The notes beneath the pieces are model-generated. The model saw only the letters and a program-made list of their open reading frames with translations, was not told where the DNA came from and ran no database searches. A stretch of DNA of 64,000 nucleotides from assembly GCF_000390185.1 (NCBI RefSeq), contig NZ_AQHR01000021.1, forward strand, positions 35,062-99,061, read 5' to 3'. The DNA comes from Lunatimonas lonarensis. Lineage in GTDB: Bacteria; Bacteroidota; Bacteroidia; Cytophagales; Cyclobacteriaceae. The position numbers were made by a program, and so were the translations under genes. Positions 43,422-54,382 of this stretch are shown one piece after another (position 1 is the first letter of the stretch; each line of letters starts with the position of its first letter).

Positions 43422-46400
43422 ATGAATATAACGAAAAAAACCGTACTGCTTAGCTGCCTGTTTTTATTGAACAGTGTGGTATCAATGGCGCAGACAGGCA
43501 GACAGGACGCCAGGACACTAGATACCAAAATCGCCGATTTATTGAATCGATTCCCCTCCCAAAATGCGTCGGCCCATGAAGGTCTAATGGAGCAAATGGG
43601 GGGGCTGGGGCAGGAAGGGCTTTTACAAATGGCACTCATGCTGTCGCCCACAGCCAATAACGAAAATTTAGCCTATGCATTGGCGGGCTTTGCATCCTAT
43701 GCGAGCCACCCATCGAAGCATGATTATGCCAGAATAGCTATCCAGGCTTATGGAAAGGCCTTGGATAGGCTGGATTATCCAGAGGGAAAAGATTTTCTTC
43801 TCACACAGTTGAAGTGGATGGGCAAGGAAGACGCGGCTCCCTTTGTCGAGCCATTGCTGCATGATCCCTATCATTCCGCCAAAGCCTCCCAGGTGCTGGA
43901 AAGCATAGGTTCAAGCTCCTCCGAACAGGCACTATTGTTGGCATTGCGCACATCGACCGATGAAGCCCAAAAAGTCAACTTTATCCAAGCACTTGGTGGA
44001 ATTGGTAGTGGTTTGGCATTGGCGGATCTCAATCCCTATGCTGCTTCCACTAACCAAGATCTTAAAAAAGTGTCGCTTTACGCATTGGGGGAGATCGCTG
44101 ACCCAAAGAGTGCAAAGGTTTTGGCCCGTGCGGCAAAATCAGCGGATTGGGGTTATGAACCCACAAATGCTACCGCCACTTACCTTCGGTATGTTTCCAG
44201 ATTGGCAGACAAAGGGTACTCGAAAACAGCGTTAAAGCTGGCAAAGGGTCTTCATAAATCCGCAGCAAAAGCTGGCCAACCCCATACGCAGGGCGGAGCG
44301 CTCGCTTTATTGGCCATGCTGGAGCCTTCCAAAGCACCTAAGTTATTGGCCGCTGCTGTTCTATCGAACAACGCGCAGTACCGCGGTATTGCCTTAAGCC
44401 AAGTACTAAAATCCGGGTTGAGCACTGATATGGCTTTTTGGAGGCAGCTGCTTTCAGGCGCGTCTCCTGATGCCCAAGTCGCCATTATTGGTGCCTTGGG
44501 GCGGGTAAGGGGAGCGGAAACCGTTGCCTTAATCAAGCCTTTCCTTGGCGTCGATAATCCCAGTGTGCGCGCTGCGGCAATTGATGCGGCAGTGTTAGCA
44601 GGCGGAGATCTTGTGTTGGATGATTTGCTTGCCCAGGTGAATCAGGCCGATGAACCGACGTTGATCCGTATTCAGGAAGCATTGAAAACCATGCCTGGAA
44701 CCCGCGTTACACCCGAAATTGCGAAAGCAATCCCAAATGCGAATGCACCGGCAAAAGTGGTATTGATAGAGGTACTTTCGGCGCGTTCAGCGGAGGATCA
44801 TATGGAAGTCGTTTTGAATGAGGTACGGGACAGCGATCCAGCAGTCAAAAACGCCGCTTTTAGATCCCTGAGTTCCTTGGCGAATGCCGGTCATGCGGAT
44901 CAATTGCTTGGACTATTGCGCTCCTATCAAGATGCGCGGCAGCTGGATTGGATTCAGCAGGCACTGGTGTCCTCCGTAACCCGAATGAACAACCAACGTG
45001 AACAAACGAGCTGGGTAGTACAAAGCCTTCGGGGGCTAGATGAAAGCAAACAGCTGTACTTATACGAAGTTTTGGGACAAACGGGTGGTGATGCGGCCAT
45101 GACCCAACTTGGATTCATCTACCGCGATGGTGGGGCAGCGCAAAAGCTGGCAGTCATTAGGGCATTGAATAATTCAAAAGATAGCCAAGCACCCACAATG
45201 CTGTTGGAAATAGCCAGAGCTGCCTCCGGTGAATTGAAAGAGGAAGCACTTGTAGGCTTTGTGCGTTTGATTCCTAACCAGTCTTGGAGCCCTGAAAATA
45301 AAGTGATCCACCTCCGGAATGCCCTGGAACTCACCGGTGCCGACCAGACCAAGTCCCAGGCAATTAGAGCGTTGGGACAGTATCCGACGTTCCAATCCCT
45401 CGTTACTGTTGGTAATTTCCTGGATACCCCGGCGCAGCAGCAGGATGCAGCCAGGGCGGTGATGAATATTGTTGGCCAAACTGATTCGTTTTATGGAGAG
45501 TTAGTGAGGAAATTAGTGGAAAAAACCAGGGATGTAATCAGCGGACAGGATAGCCAATATTATAAAACCTCCCTACAGAAGTTTCTGGATGAAATGCCTT
45601 CTGGCGTGGGGTACTACCCACTTTTTAACGGAGTAGACCTGGAGGGATGGCAAGGGGTTTTTTCCAATCCCATCAAGCGGTTCCAACTCGACAAAAGAAC
45701 CTACGACCGGGAACAGGCAAAGGCCAACGAGCAAATGCGTCAGGGTTGGGAAGCAAAGGATGGCCTGTTGGTATTCAAGGGCAAGGGTGAGAACATAGGC
45801 ACGATCAAGCACTATGGCGATTTTGAAATGTTGGTGGATTGGAAGATCACGCCTGATGGAGATGCGGGTATTTACCTCCGCGGTACCCCTCAAGTTCAGA
45901 TTTGGGATATTGCCAGGACGAACGTAGGTGCTGAGGTGGGCTCAGGTGGCCTATATAATAATACAAAGCACGAGAGCAAGCCCAAAAAAGTCGCTGATAA
46001 CCCGGTTGGGGAATGGAATACCTTTTACATTAAGATGGTAGGGGAAAACGTGACCGTCCTCCTGAACGGTGAACTGGTAGTGGATAACGTCACCTTGGAA
46101 AACTATTGGGATCGAACCCAGTCATTGTTCCCAAAAGAGATGATCGAACTACAGGCGCATGGTACCTATGTGGCCTATAGGGATCTCTATATCCGTGAAT
46201 TGGACGGATCGGAGCCCTTTGTTCTTAGCGAAGAAGAAGCTTCGGCGGGTTTTGAGGTGCTCTTTGACGGAACAAATTTGGATAAATGGACGGGTAACAA
46301 AACCGACTACGTAGTAGAAAATGGTTACATTGCCATCTATCCAGACCGCGGTGGAAGCGGAAATCTTTTTACCGAGAGAGAGTATGGTGATTTTGAGTTT

Positions 46401-46823
46401 CGGTTTGAATTCAAGCTTACTCCAGGGGCAAATAATGGCTTGGGAATACGTGCCCCATTGACAGGCGACGCTGCCTACCAAGGGATGGAGCTTCAAATTT
46501 TGGACAACACGGCAGATATTTATCGAAACCTCAAGGATTACCAGTTTCACGGATCACTTTATGGAATCGCTGCGGCCAAAAAGGGCGCATTGAAGCTGGT
46601 TGGAGAATGGAACTATCAGGAAGTGGTGGTCAAGGGTAACAAAATTCAGGTGACGCTAAATGGTACGGTCATTCTGGATGTGGATATTTCCGACGCCAAA
46701 GAAAATGGAACCATCGACGGAAGGGAGCATCCAGGATTGTTTAGGGAGCGGGGGCATATTGGATTTCTCGGCCATGGAGATGTGGTCTATTTCCGAAATA
46801 TCCGCGTTTTGGATTTGGAATGA
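43422..46823 (+). CDS. HEAT-repeat protein with two DUF1080 (3-keto-glycoside hydrolase-like) domains
   Basis: 1133 residues with a signal peptide (VLLSCLFLLNSVVSMAQ). Residues about 60-700 are HEAT-type helical repeats (for example VSLYALGEIADPKSAKVLARAA and AVIRALNNSKDSQ). Two concanavalin-like DUF1080 domains follow: about 725-930 (YYPLFNGVDLEGWQG) and about 940-1133 (GFEVLFDGTNLDKWTG). DUF1080 proteins are linked to hydrolysis of 3-keto-disaccharides. Its second domain is close to the stand-alone DUF1080 protein at 58593. The fusion joins a large scaffold with two catalytic-type domains in one exported protein. Confidence 0.85.
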   Translation: MNITKKTVLLSCLFLLNSVVSMAQTGRQDARTLDTKIADLLNRFPSQNASAHEGLMEQMGGLGQEGLLQMALMLSPTANNENLAYALAGFASYASHPSKHDYARIAIQAYGKALDRLDYPEGKDFLLTQLKWMGKEDAAPFVEPLLHDPYHSAKASQVLESIGSSSSEQALLLALRTSTDEAQKVNFIQALGGIGSGLALADLNPYAASTNQDLKKVSLYALGEIADPKSAKVLARAAKSADWGYEPTNATATYLRYVSRLADKGYSKTALKLAKGLHKSAAKAGQPHTQGGALALLAMLEPSKAPKLLAAAVLSNNAQYRGIALSQVLKSGLSTDMAFWRQLLSGASPDAQVAIIGALGRVRGAETVALIKPFLGVDNPSVRAAAIDAAVLAGGDLVLDDLLAQVNQADEPTLIRIQEALKTMPGTRVTPEIAKAIPNANAPAKVVLIEVLSARSAEDHMEVVLNEVRDSDPAVKNAAFRSLSSLANAGHADQLLGLLRSYQDARQLDWIQQALVSSVTRMNNQREQTSWVVQSLRGLDESKQLYLYEVLGQTGGDAAMTQLGFIYRDGGAAQKLAVIRALNNSKDSQAPTMLLEIARAASGELKEEALVGFVRLIPNQSWSPENKVIHLRNALELTGADQTKSQAIRALGQYPTFQSLVTVGNFLDTPAQQQDAARAVMNIVGQTDSFYGELVRKLVEKTRDVISGQDSQYYKTSLQKFLDEMPSGVGYYPLFNGVDLEGWQGVFSNPIKRFQLDKRTYDREQAKANEQMRQGWEAKDGLLVFKGKGENIGTIKHYGDFEMLVDWKITPDGDAGIYLRGTPQVQIWDIARTNVGAEVGSGGLYNNTKHESKPKKVADNPVGEWNTFYIKMVGENVTVLLNGELVVDNVTLENYWDRTQSLFPKEMIELQAHGTYVAYRDLYIRELDGSEPFVLSEEEASAGFEVLFDGTNLDKWTGNKTDYVVENGYIAIYPDRGGSGNLFTEREYGDFEFRFEFKLTPGANNGLGIRAPLTGDAAYQGMELQILDNTADIYRNLKDYQFHGSLYGIAAAKKGALKLVGEWNYQEVVVKGNKIQVTLNGTVILDVDISDAKENGTIDGREHPGLFRERGHIGFLGHGDVVYFRNIRVLDLE

Positions 46824-46850
46824 TAGAGCAAATAAAATAGTTGATTTAAA

Positions 46851-46881
46851 TAAAAAAGCAGGAGAACATCTCCTGCTTTTT
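46851..46881. terminator. Bidirectional terminator after the DUF1080 fusion gene
   Basis: GCAGGAG-AACAT..-CTCCTGC flanked by A6 and T5, between two converging genes. Confidence 0.85.
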
Positions 46882-46985
46882 ATTTTTGAAAACTAAACCA
46901 ACTATTATTTAACTACCATAATATTGGCAAATTTAATCATAAAATGGAATTTTCAAAATCAAATCGAAAAAAGGTGAGCGAATGG

Positions 46986-47909
46986 CTATTTTTTGTTATT
47001 CACCTTGTACAAAATGCCAAGTGCCAAGGCCTGGCTGACTTGAATGCCCGGATCTTGGTCAAAATCATATAGGCTGATTGCCGTAAGGGTTACGTTGATG
47101 AATTGGGTGATTTTGGCTGTCAGGGTGACGTCGAGCCGGTGGTCTATGGTTTTCATGCTCAGGGTTTCGTAGTTCGCAAACATCATGTAGCGGGTCTTTA
47201 GGTTGAAGTTTTCGCTGATGTCCTTGTTATAATTAGCGAAGATTTGCATGGCGAGCCACTCGATCCGGGTCGTTTCACCTGCCGGAACGCCATAGTTGCT
47301 TGGTACCGCCAGAATGATGTCGGGATTATTGACAAAGGTAAACCTGGGCGAAAAAGGGCCGATCCGTAGGTTGAACTCGTTGTTTGGTCTGTATTCAAAA
47401 CCAAGGGAGGACGTCAAAAAGCCAGGAGCCATGAAGTCGGAAATCAGTGTTTGGGATTCGTTGGGTCCATACTCAAACCCCTCCGTGAATTGGCTAAGAA
47501 AGTTGAGTGAGAAAAAAGCACCCCAGTTTGACGACATTCTGTACCCCACTTTAGAGTCAAAGAACATTCGGTCGTTTGATTTTCGGGTTGACTGTCCCTC
47601 ATTTTTCACAATGCCGTAAAGAAATTCGATTTCATTATCCCAAGAAAGCCGGTCTTTTTTGTACATGGCTTTTGCGGCAATGATACTTCCCAACGCTACG
47701 GAGTTGATACCCCCCGCTTTCCAGTTGTCGCTGAAACTTGCTTGATTAAAGTTAATGCCCCCGCTAAATTCCGACACCCAATAGGTGGTGTCTTTTTTCG
47801 CTTCCTCTGATAGCACATCTACCGCATCGGCCAAGTCGTTAATTTGAGCGAGCAGAGGGGTTAGCAGGTTAAGGAAAAGGAGATTTGAGAGTAATAGCAA
47901 TGTTCTCAT
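46986..47909 (-). CDS. DUF3078 family protein (probable outer-membrane beta-barrel)
   Basis: 307 residues. A signal peptide (LLLLSNLLFLNLLTPLLAQ) leads into alternating beta-strand patterns ending in an aromatic or charged residue: FSGGINFNQASFSDNWKAGGINSVALGS is the DUF3078 hallmark, then FFSLNFLSQFTEGFEYG and LGIL at the end. It probably forms an outer-membrane barrel. Role unknown. Confidence 0.82.
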   Translation of the reverse strand: MRTLLLLSNLLFLNLLTPLLAQINDLADAVDVLSEEAKKDTTYWVSEFSGGINFNQASFSDNWKAGGINSVALGSIIAAKAMYKKDRLSWDNEIEFLYGIVKNEGQSTRKSNDRMFFDSKVGYRMSSNWGAFFSLNFLSQFTEGFEYGPNESQTLISDFMAPGFLTSSLGFEYRPNNEFNLRIGPFSPRFTFVNNPDIILAVPSNYGVPAGETTRIEWLAMQIFANYNKDISENFNLKTRYMMFANYETLSMKTIDHRLDVTLTAKITQFINVTLTAISLYDFDQDPGIQVSQALALGILYKVNNKK

Positions 47910-48038
47910 GGTATTAAAATTAGGGTTAGACTATGGTTTATTCCGAATGAATGCTTTTCCCAAAAAGGAAACGCGAACAAAATGAAGCAGCGAATTTACC
48001 GTATTTATATGGAATGATTTTTTTTAGGTGGTTGTTAA

Positions 48039-48332
48039 ATGAAAAAAACGCAATTTGTGGAAGGAAACAAAGAAGAACCATTGATTGTTCGGGATTTTTT
48101 GGCCCGACAAAGGACCAAGCTTGCAAATGACCGGACGCTGTTAGCCTATATTCGTACCAGCCTATATTTTTTGGTGTCTGGAGTTGCATTGATAAAGGTC
48201 GAAGACCTTGAAAACGTCCGTGAATTTGGTTATCTGTCCTTTTTAATCAGTGTTCTATTGGTGGCCCTTGGGTTCCTAAATTATTTCCGTCTCCGTAGAA
48301 AACTACGAGATGGACAGTATAATTCCATGTAA
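48039..48332 (+). CDS. DUF202 membrane protein
   Basis: 97 residues. DUF202 signature LANDRTLLAYIRTSLYFLVSGVALI, then a second helix (FGYLSFLISVLLVALGFLNYF). Family members are small inner-membrane proteins of unknown role, related to the YidH type and the VTC chaperone domain family. Followed 69 bases later by another small membrane protein gene. Confidence 0.87.
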   Translation: MKKTQFVEGNKEEPLIVRDFLARQRTKLANDRTLLAYIRTSLYFLVSGVALIKVEDLENVREFGYLSFLISVLLVALGFLNYFRLRRKLRDGQYNSM

Positions 48333-48401
48333 TTATATTTCCATTGTTTTTGGCTTGGTAAGCTTTTTGATCTAAGTAGGTAGAACCAATTAGAATTTAC
48401 C

Positions 48402-48611
48402 ATGAAGATTTTTGGAATTATCTTAATTGCCATTGGCGTGATTATGTTTGTAGTCACCGGTATTTCGTATACTACCGAAGAAACCATCATTGATGCGGGC
48501 CCCATAGAGGTAAGCGCAGATAAGGAAAACGAGGTCAATTGGCCTCCTTATGCCGGGGGTGTTGCCGTTTTGGCCGGACTCCTGGTAGTGGCAATGGCAC
48601 GGAAAAAATAG
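48402..48611 (+). CDS. Small two-helix membrane protein
   Basis: 69 residues with hydrophobic helices at about 3-23 (FGIILIAIGVIMFVVTGISY) and 48-66 (YAGGVAVLAGLLVVAM) separated by an acidic external loop. Common in Bacteroidota, with no function known to me. A terminator overlaps its stop codon. Confidence 0.72.
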   Translation: MKIFGIILIAIGVIMFVVTGISYTTEETIIDAGPIEVSADKENEVNWPPYAGGVAVLAGLLVVAMARKK

Positions 48612-48631
48612 CGGTTATGCCGCTATTTTTT
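48603..48631 (+). terminator. Terminator overlapping the stop of the two-helix protein
   Basis: AAAAAATAGCGG-TTATG-CCGCTATTTTTT, with the gene's TAG inside the left arm. Confidence 0.87.
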
Positions 48632-48663
48632 GCTTCAACTTTCGTTGCGGGGCGATTCTTTCT

Positions 48664-48671
48664 TAATTTTG
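48664..48671 (+). promoter_or_regulatory. -7 promoter box for ppx
   Basis: TAATTTTG matches TAnnTTTG. Transcription from about 48677 favours the TTG start at 48709 over the one at 48685. Confidence 0.5.
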
Positions 48672-48708
48672 ATAGCTCCAATAGTTGTTTCATCACAATC
48701 GATTGTCC

Positions 48709-49608
48709 TTGAAGTTAGCAGCTGTAGATATCGGATCAAATGCCATTCGGCTTCAAATCACAACCGTAACCAGTTTTCAGGGGACTTACGGTCTTAAGAA
48801 ATTGGAGTACCTGCGTTTTCCCTTGCGTTTGGGAAAGGACGTATTTCTTCATCAGGCAATCAGCGAAGCGAGCAGGCGGAAGTTTGTTCGCCTTATGGGG
48901 GTTTTTAAAGAACTTATGGAGCTTTATGAGGTAGATCACTACATGGTCTGCGCTACCTCCGCGATGCGGGAGTCGGTCAATGGGGTGGAAATAGCGAAAG
49001 AAGTAGCCGAAACCGTTGGCCTTCACATTGAAATAATCGACGGGGAGCGGGAGGCGGAATTGATTGACAAAGCGCTTTGGTCCAGCATAGATGCAAAGAC
49101 CTACCTTCACATCGACGTGGGAGGTGGTAGTACCGAGCTTAATATTTATAAAAGATCCAAAAAGATCGGAAGTAGGTCGTTTAAGATCGGTTCTGTGAGG
49201 ACCTTGGACGAAGAGCATGTTCCATTGTCGATATGGCGGGAAATGGAGGAATTCATTGCGTCCAACCTAAACCGGGAATCTTCCGTCACTTGTATTGGTA
49301 CCGGTGGCAATATCAACAAGATTATGGAGCTGTCGAATCCGAGAAAAAACAAGCGGTACTTGGATAAACATACCATAAAGCTCGTTCAGGAGCGGTTGAT
49401 CAGCTACAGCTATGAGGAGCGCATGCATATTCTAAACCTCAACGCCGATCGGGCAGATGTCATCGTTCCCGCTTCCAAAATATATTTGGCGGCGATGGAT
49501 GCAGCCCGCTCTTCCCGGATGATTGTTCCCGATGTAGGCTTGAAAGACGGGCTCATGAACTTGCTGTTTGAGAAAGTACTCCAAGAAAGGGGTTTGGCTA
49601 ACCAATAA
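48709..49608 (+). CDS. ppx: Ppx/GppA family exopolyphosphatase
   Basis: About 299 residues from TTG 48709, which gives the canonical N-terminus MKLAAVDIGSNAIRLQ; a TTG at 48685 is also possible. The ASKHA phosphatase fold shows DIGSNAIRLQ, ATSAMRESVNG and the ATP/phosphate motif HIDVGGGSTELNI, then GTGGNINKIMEL. It degrades polyphosphate or pppGpp. Its 3' end overlaps the convergent ppk1 by 11 bases. It lacks the C-terminal HD domain of E. coli Ppx. Confidence 0.92.
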   Translation: MKLAAVDIGSNAIRLQITTVTSFQGTYGLKKLEYLRFPLRLGKDVFLHQAISEASRRKFVRLMGVFKELMELYEVDHYMVCATSAMRESVNGVEIAKEVAETVGLHIEIIDGEREAELIDKALWSSIDAKTYLHIDVGGGSTELNIYKRSKKIGSRSFKIGSVRTLDEEHVPLSIWREMEEFIASNLNRESSVTCIGTGGNINKIMELSNPRKNKRYLDKHTIKLVQERLISYSYEERMHILNLNADRADVIVPASKIYLAAMDAARSSRMIVPDVGLKDGLMNLLFEKVLQERGLANQ

Positions 49609-51715
49609 GTTTCACATCCTTAATTTGCTCGGGTGAAAGCTTGAAGAATTCTTGGTGAATGTTGAATTCTTCACCCTCTTCTCCGGGCTGTTTGCTTACA
49701 TAATTGCCATCTTCCTGCATGACATAGGAGTTTACATTGTCCTTTAGGTTAAATCGAATAATATTCATCAATTGTTTCTCCAAAAATGGCGTCTCAACCC
49801 GGAAAAGGGACTCCAGTCTTTTGTCAAAACTGCGTACCATAGCATCGGCACTGCCCACGTAGGTGCGGTGTTTTCCGTTATGGTGGAAATGATAAATACG
49901 GGAATGCTCCAGAAAATCCCCGACAATGGATATCACCTCAATATTTTCGCTCAGACCAGGCCTACCAGGCCGGAGGCAGCAGATGCCGCGGATGATCAAT
50001 TTGATCGGCACACCCGCCTGTGATGCCCTGTAGAGTGCATAGATAAATTCTGAATCCTCCAGCGAGTTGAGTTTGATGAAGATTCCTGAGCATAGCCCTT
50101 GGCGGGCGTTTTCGGCTTCATCCTCGATGAACTCGATCAGTTTTTTTCTCATCTCCCTGGGGGAGGTAAGTAAGTTTTGGTAGGTAGAAGGTACCGAGTG
50201 CCCTGTTATTACATTGAAAAATTCGGAAACGTCGTTTGCTAGCACCTCGTTGGTGGTCAGTAAACCTATGTCGGTGTATATGCGCGAAGTTTCCTCGTTG
50301 TAATTTCCCGATCCCAAGTGAACATACCGCGTGACCCGATCCTCATCCTTCCGGACAATTAGCATCAACTTGGTGTGTGTTTTGAAATTGCTGACTCCAT
50401 AGATTACGAAGCATCCCGCTTTTTGGAGCTTTTTTGCCTCACGGATGTTGTTTTCCTCGTCAAACCTTGCCTTCACTTCAAAGAGAACCGATACGTGCTT
50501 GCCATTTTCAGCCGCCCGGAGCAATGCATTTACAATCCTGGAATTTTTGGCCAGCCGGTATATGGTCATCTTGATGGCCATTACACTGGGGTCATCCACC
50601 GCTTTTTCTAGCAGATTAAGGATCGGCTCCATGTTATTGTAGGGATGATGCAGGATGATATCCTTGTGCTTCAAAACCTGGAATATGTCTTCGGTGGCCG
50701 CATCTGGATAGGAAAGAGGAGGCACCGGATCCGGAGTGGGAGGTATTTTATCTTTAAACCTTTTGTCGCCTATGACCTGCCACAGCCCTGTAAAATCCAT
50801 CAGGCTTTTTCGTGGGATCTTGAATATGCTGTCATCGCTGATCGTCCAGCGTTCTTTCAGCAGGTTAATCATCCATTTGCTGTACCCTTCTTCTATTTCG
50901 ATACGGACTACCCGTCCGGTCTTTCGTTCGTTGAGTTTACGTTTTACTTCCTCCAGGAAATTTGTGTCCATATCATCGCTTTCTTCCAGCGTAAAATCCC
51001 CGTTTCGGGTAATCCGAAACAGGTTGATGTGCTCAATGGTGACGTTTCTGAAGAGTGAGGATATATGCTCCCGGATGATTTCGTCGATAGGAACGAAAAT
51101 AGTCTCCTTCTCACGCTCCACCTCAAAAAAGCGGGGTATGTTTGAAGGTATCTGCACAAAAGACAACTTCCGGTTGTCTTTTTTGTCGCCGTCACTGATG
51201 GTTATTACCCCGAATATCAGTAGTTTGTTCATCAAAATCGGGAAAGTATGGTAGCTGTCAAAGACCATGGGCGTAAGCATGGGATAGACTGCTTTGAAAA
51301 AGTAGTCCTTAATGATTGCTTGCTCTTCATCGCTGAGGTTTTTGACGTTACTCAATATCAAACCAGCTTCCTCCGTTTTTGGCAGTAGGTCGTTGATGAA
51401 GATATCTTGCTGACGACGGTGAAAATTCTGGCACTCGATCATCAATTTCCGTTTGAAGGCATCTTCGCGCAGCCCGGAATAGTCGACCCTTACTTTGTCG
51501 TAGTCTAGGTAATTGTAAAGGGATCCTACGCGGATCATAAAGAACTCATCCAAATTGGATGCGGTGATTGCCAGAAACTTGAATTTTTCGAAAATATTCC
51601 TTCGCTCTTTTAAGATTTGATCAAATACCCGTTCATTGAATTTGAGCCAACTCAGGTCCCTGCTTATCAGGTCACTGTTGTTGATGATTTCCTCTATCTT
51701 ATCGCTCTGAATCAT
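49598..51715 (-). CDS. ppk1: Polyphosphate kinase 1
   Basis: 705 residues. Ppk1 makes polyphosphate from ATP. All domains are visible: N-terminal SRDLSWLKFNERV, RxxD-rich HPYNNMEPILNLLEKAVDDPSVMAIKMT, and the autophosphorylated His in YVHLGSGNYNEETSRIYTDIGL with the second histidine motif region YHFHHNGKHRTYVGSADAM. It converges with ppx, so the two enzymes of polyphosphate turnover are linked. Confidence 0.96.
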   Translation of the reverse strand: MIQSDKIEEIINNSDLISRDLSWLKFNERVFDQILKERRNIFEKFKFLAITASNLDEFFMIRVGSLYNYLDYDKVRVDYSGLREDAFKRKLMIECQNFHRRQQDIFINDLLPKTEEAGLILSNVKNLSDEEQAIIKDYFFKAVYPMLTPMVFDSYHTFPILMNKLLIFGVITISDGDKKDNRKLSFVQIPSNIPRFFEVEREKETIFVPIDEIIREHISSLFRNVTIEHINLFRITRNGDFTLEESDDMDTNFLEEVKRKLNERKTGRVVRIEIEEGYSKWMINLLKERWTISDDSIFKIPRKSLMDFTGLWQVIGDKRFKDKIPPTPDPVPPLSYPDAATEDIFQVLKHKDIILHHPYNNMEPILNLLEKAVDDPSVMAIKMTIYRLAKNSRIVNALLRAAENGKHVSVLFEVKARFDEENNIREAKKLQKAGCFVIYGVSNFKTHTKLMLIVRKDEDRVTRYVHLGSGNYNEETSRIYTDIGLLTTNEVLANDVSEFFNVITGHSVPSTYQNLLTSPREMRKKLIEFIEDEAENARQGLCSGIFIKLNSLEDSEFIYALYRASQAGVPIKLIIRGICCLRPGRPGLSENIEVISIVGDFLEHSRIYHFHHNGKHRTYVGSADAMVRSFDKRLESLFRVETPFLEKQLMNIIRFNLKDNVNSYVMQEDGNYVSKQPGEEGEEFNIHQEFFKLSPEQIKDVKLIG

Positions 51716-51770
51716 TTTCCTGTCATTAAGCCTTTCGTGTACCCTGTAATTTTAACGAATAATCTAAACA

Positions 51771-51795
51771 TAAAAAAAGGAGCGTTGGCTCCTTT
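51771..51795 (-). terminator. Terminator after gyrB
   Basis: Minus-strand hairpin AAAGGAGC/GCTCCTTT with a GTTG/CAAC loop and a T7 tail. Confidence 0.78.
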
Positions 51796-51874
51796 CCTGC
51801 TATGGACGGACGGTCCTTCGCTGTGATAACGCTATCTGTAGGCAGATGGTTACTTTGATTGTATCTTTCCTGCC

Positions 51875-53992
<2,118 letters not shown>

Positions 53993-54010
53993 TCAGTGTC
54001 GTATAGAGGC

Positions 54011-54382
54011 TCAAAACTGGCCGGAACTTAGCATGACCAGATTGCAGGCATAGAGTGTTTCGATGCCTTTTTCATTTGCAAGGGTGGCCAATTCGGGGTT
54101 CTCGGTGCCCGGGTTGAAGATTATCCGCCGTGGCGATAGCGAGAGCAGATAGTCGTACCATTCTGGCTGATTTTGGGGGCCGATGTATAGCGTTACGGTA
54201 TGCACTTCACTAATCGGCGGTTTTTCCTTCAGGTTTAGAATTGCTTCGCCCAAAACTTCGCCATTCTTTATACCCACAGGCACAAAGTGGATTTTTCTCT
54301 CCTTTAGCATTTTGGCTGCCAAGTAGGCATACCTGGCGGGGTTGGGCGATGCCCCGATTATGACGGTTTTTTTATAGTCCAT
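54011..54382 (-). CDS. CoA-binding domain protein
   Basis: About 123 residues from ATG 54382 (MDYKKTVIIGASPNPARYAY). The single Rossmann-like CoA-binding fold has IIGASPNPARYAYLAAKML, the central TVTLYIGPQNQPEWYDYLL and a terminal ACNLVML. Its start overlaps the stop of the upstream FAD-protein gene by 11 bases, so the two are likely co-translated. The biochemical role is not known. Confidence 0.85.
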   Translation of the reverse strand: MDYKKTVIIGASPNPARYAYLAAKMLKERKIHFVPVGIKNGEVLGEAILNLKEKPPISEVHTVTLYIGPQNQPEWYDYLLSLSPRRIIFNPGTENPELATLANEKGIETLYACNLVMLSSGQF

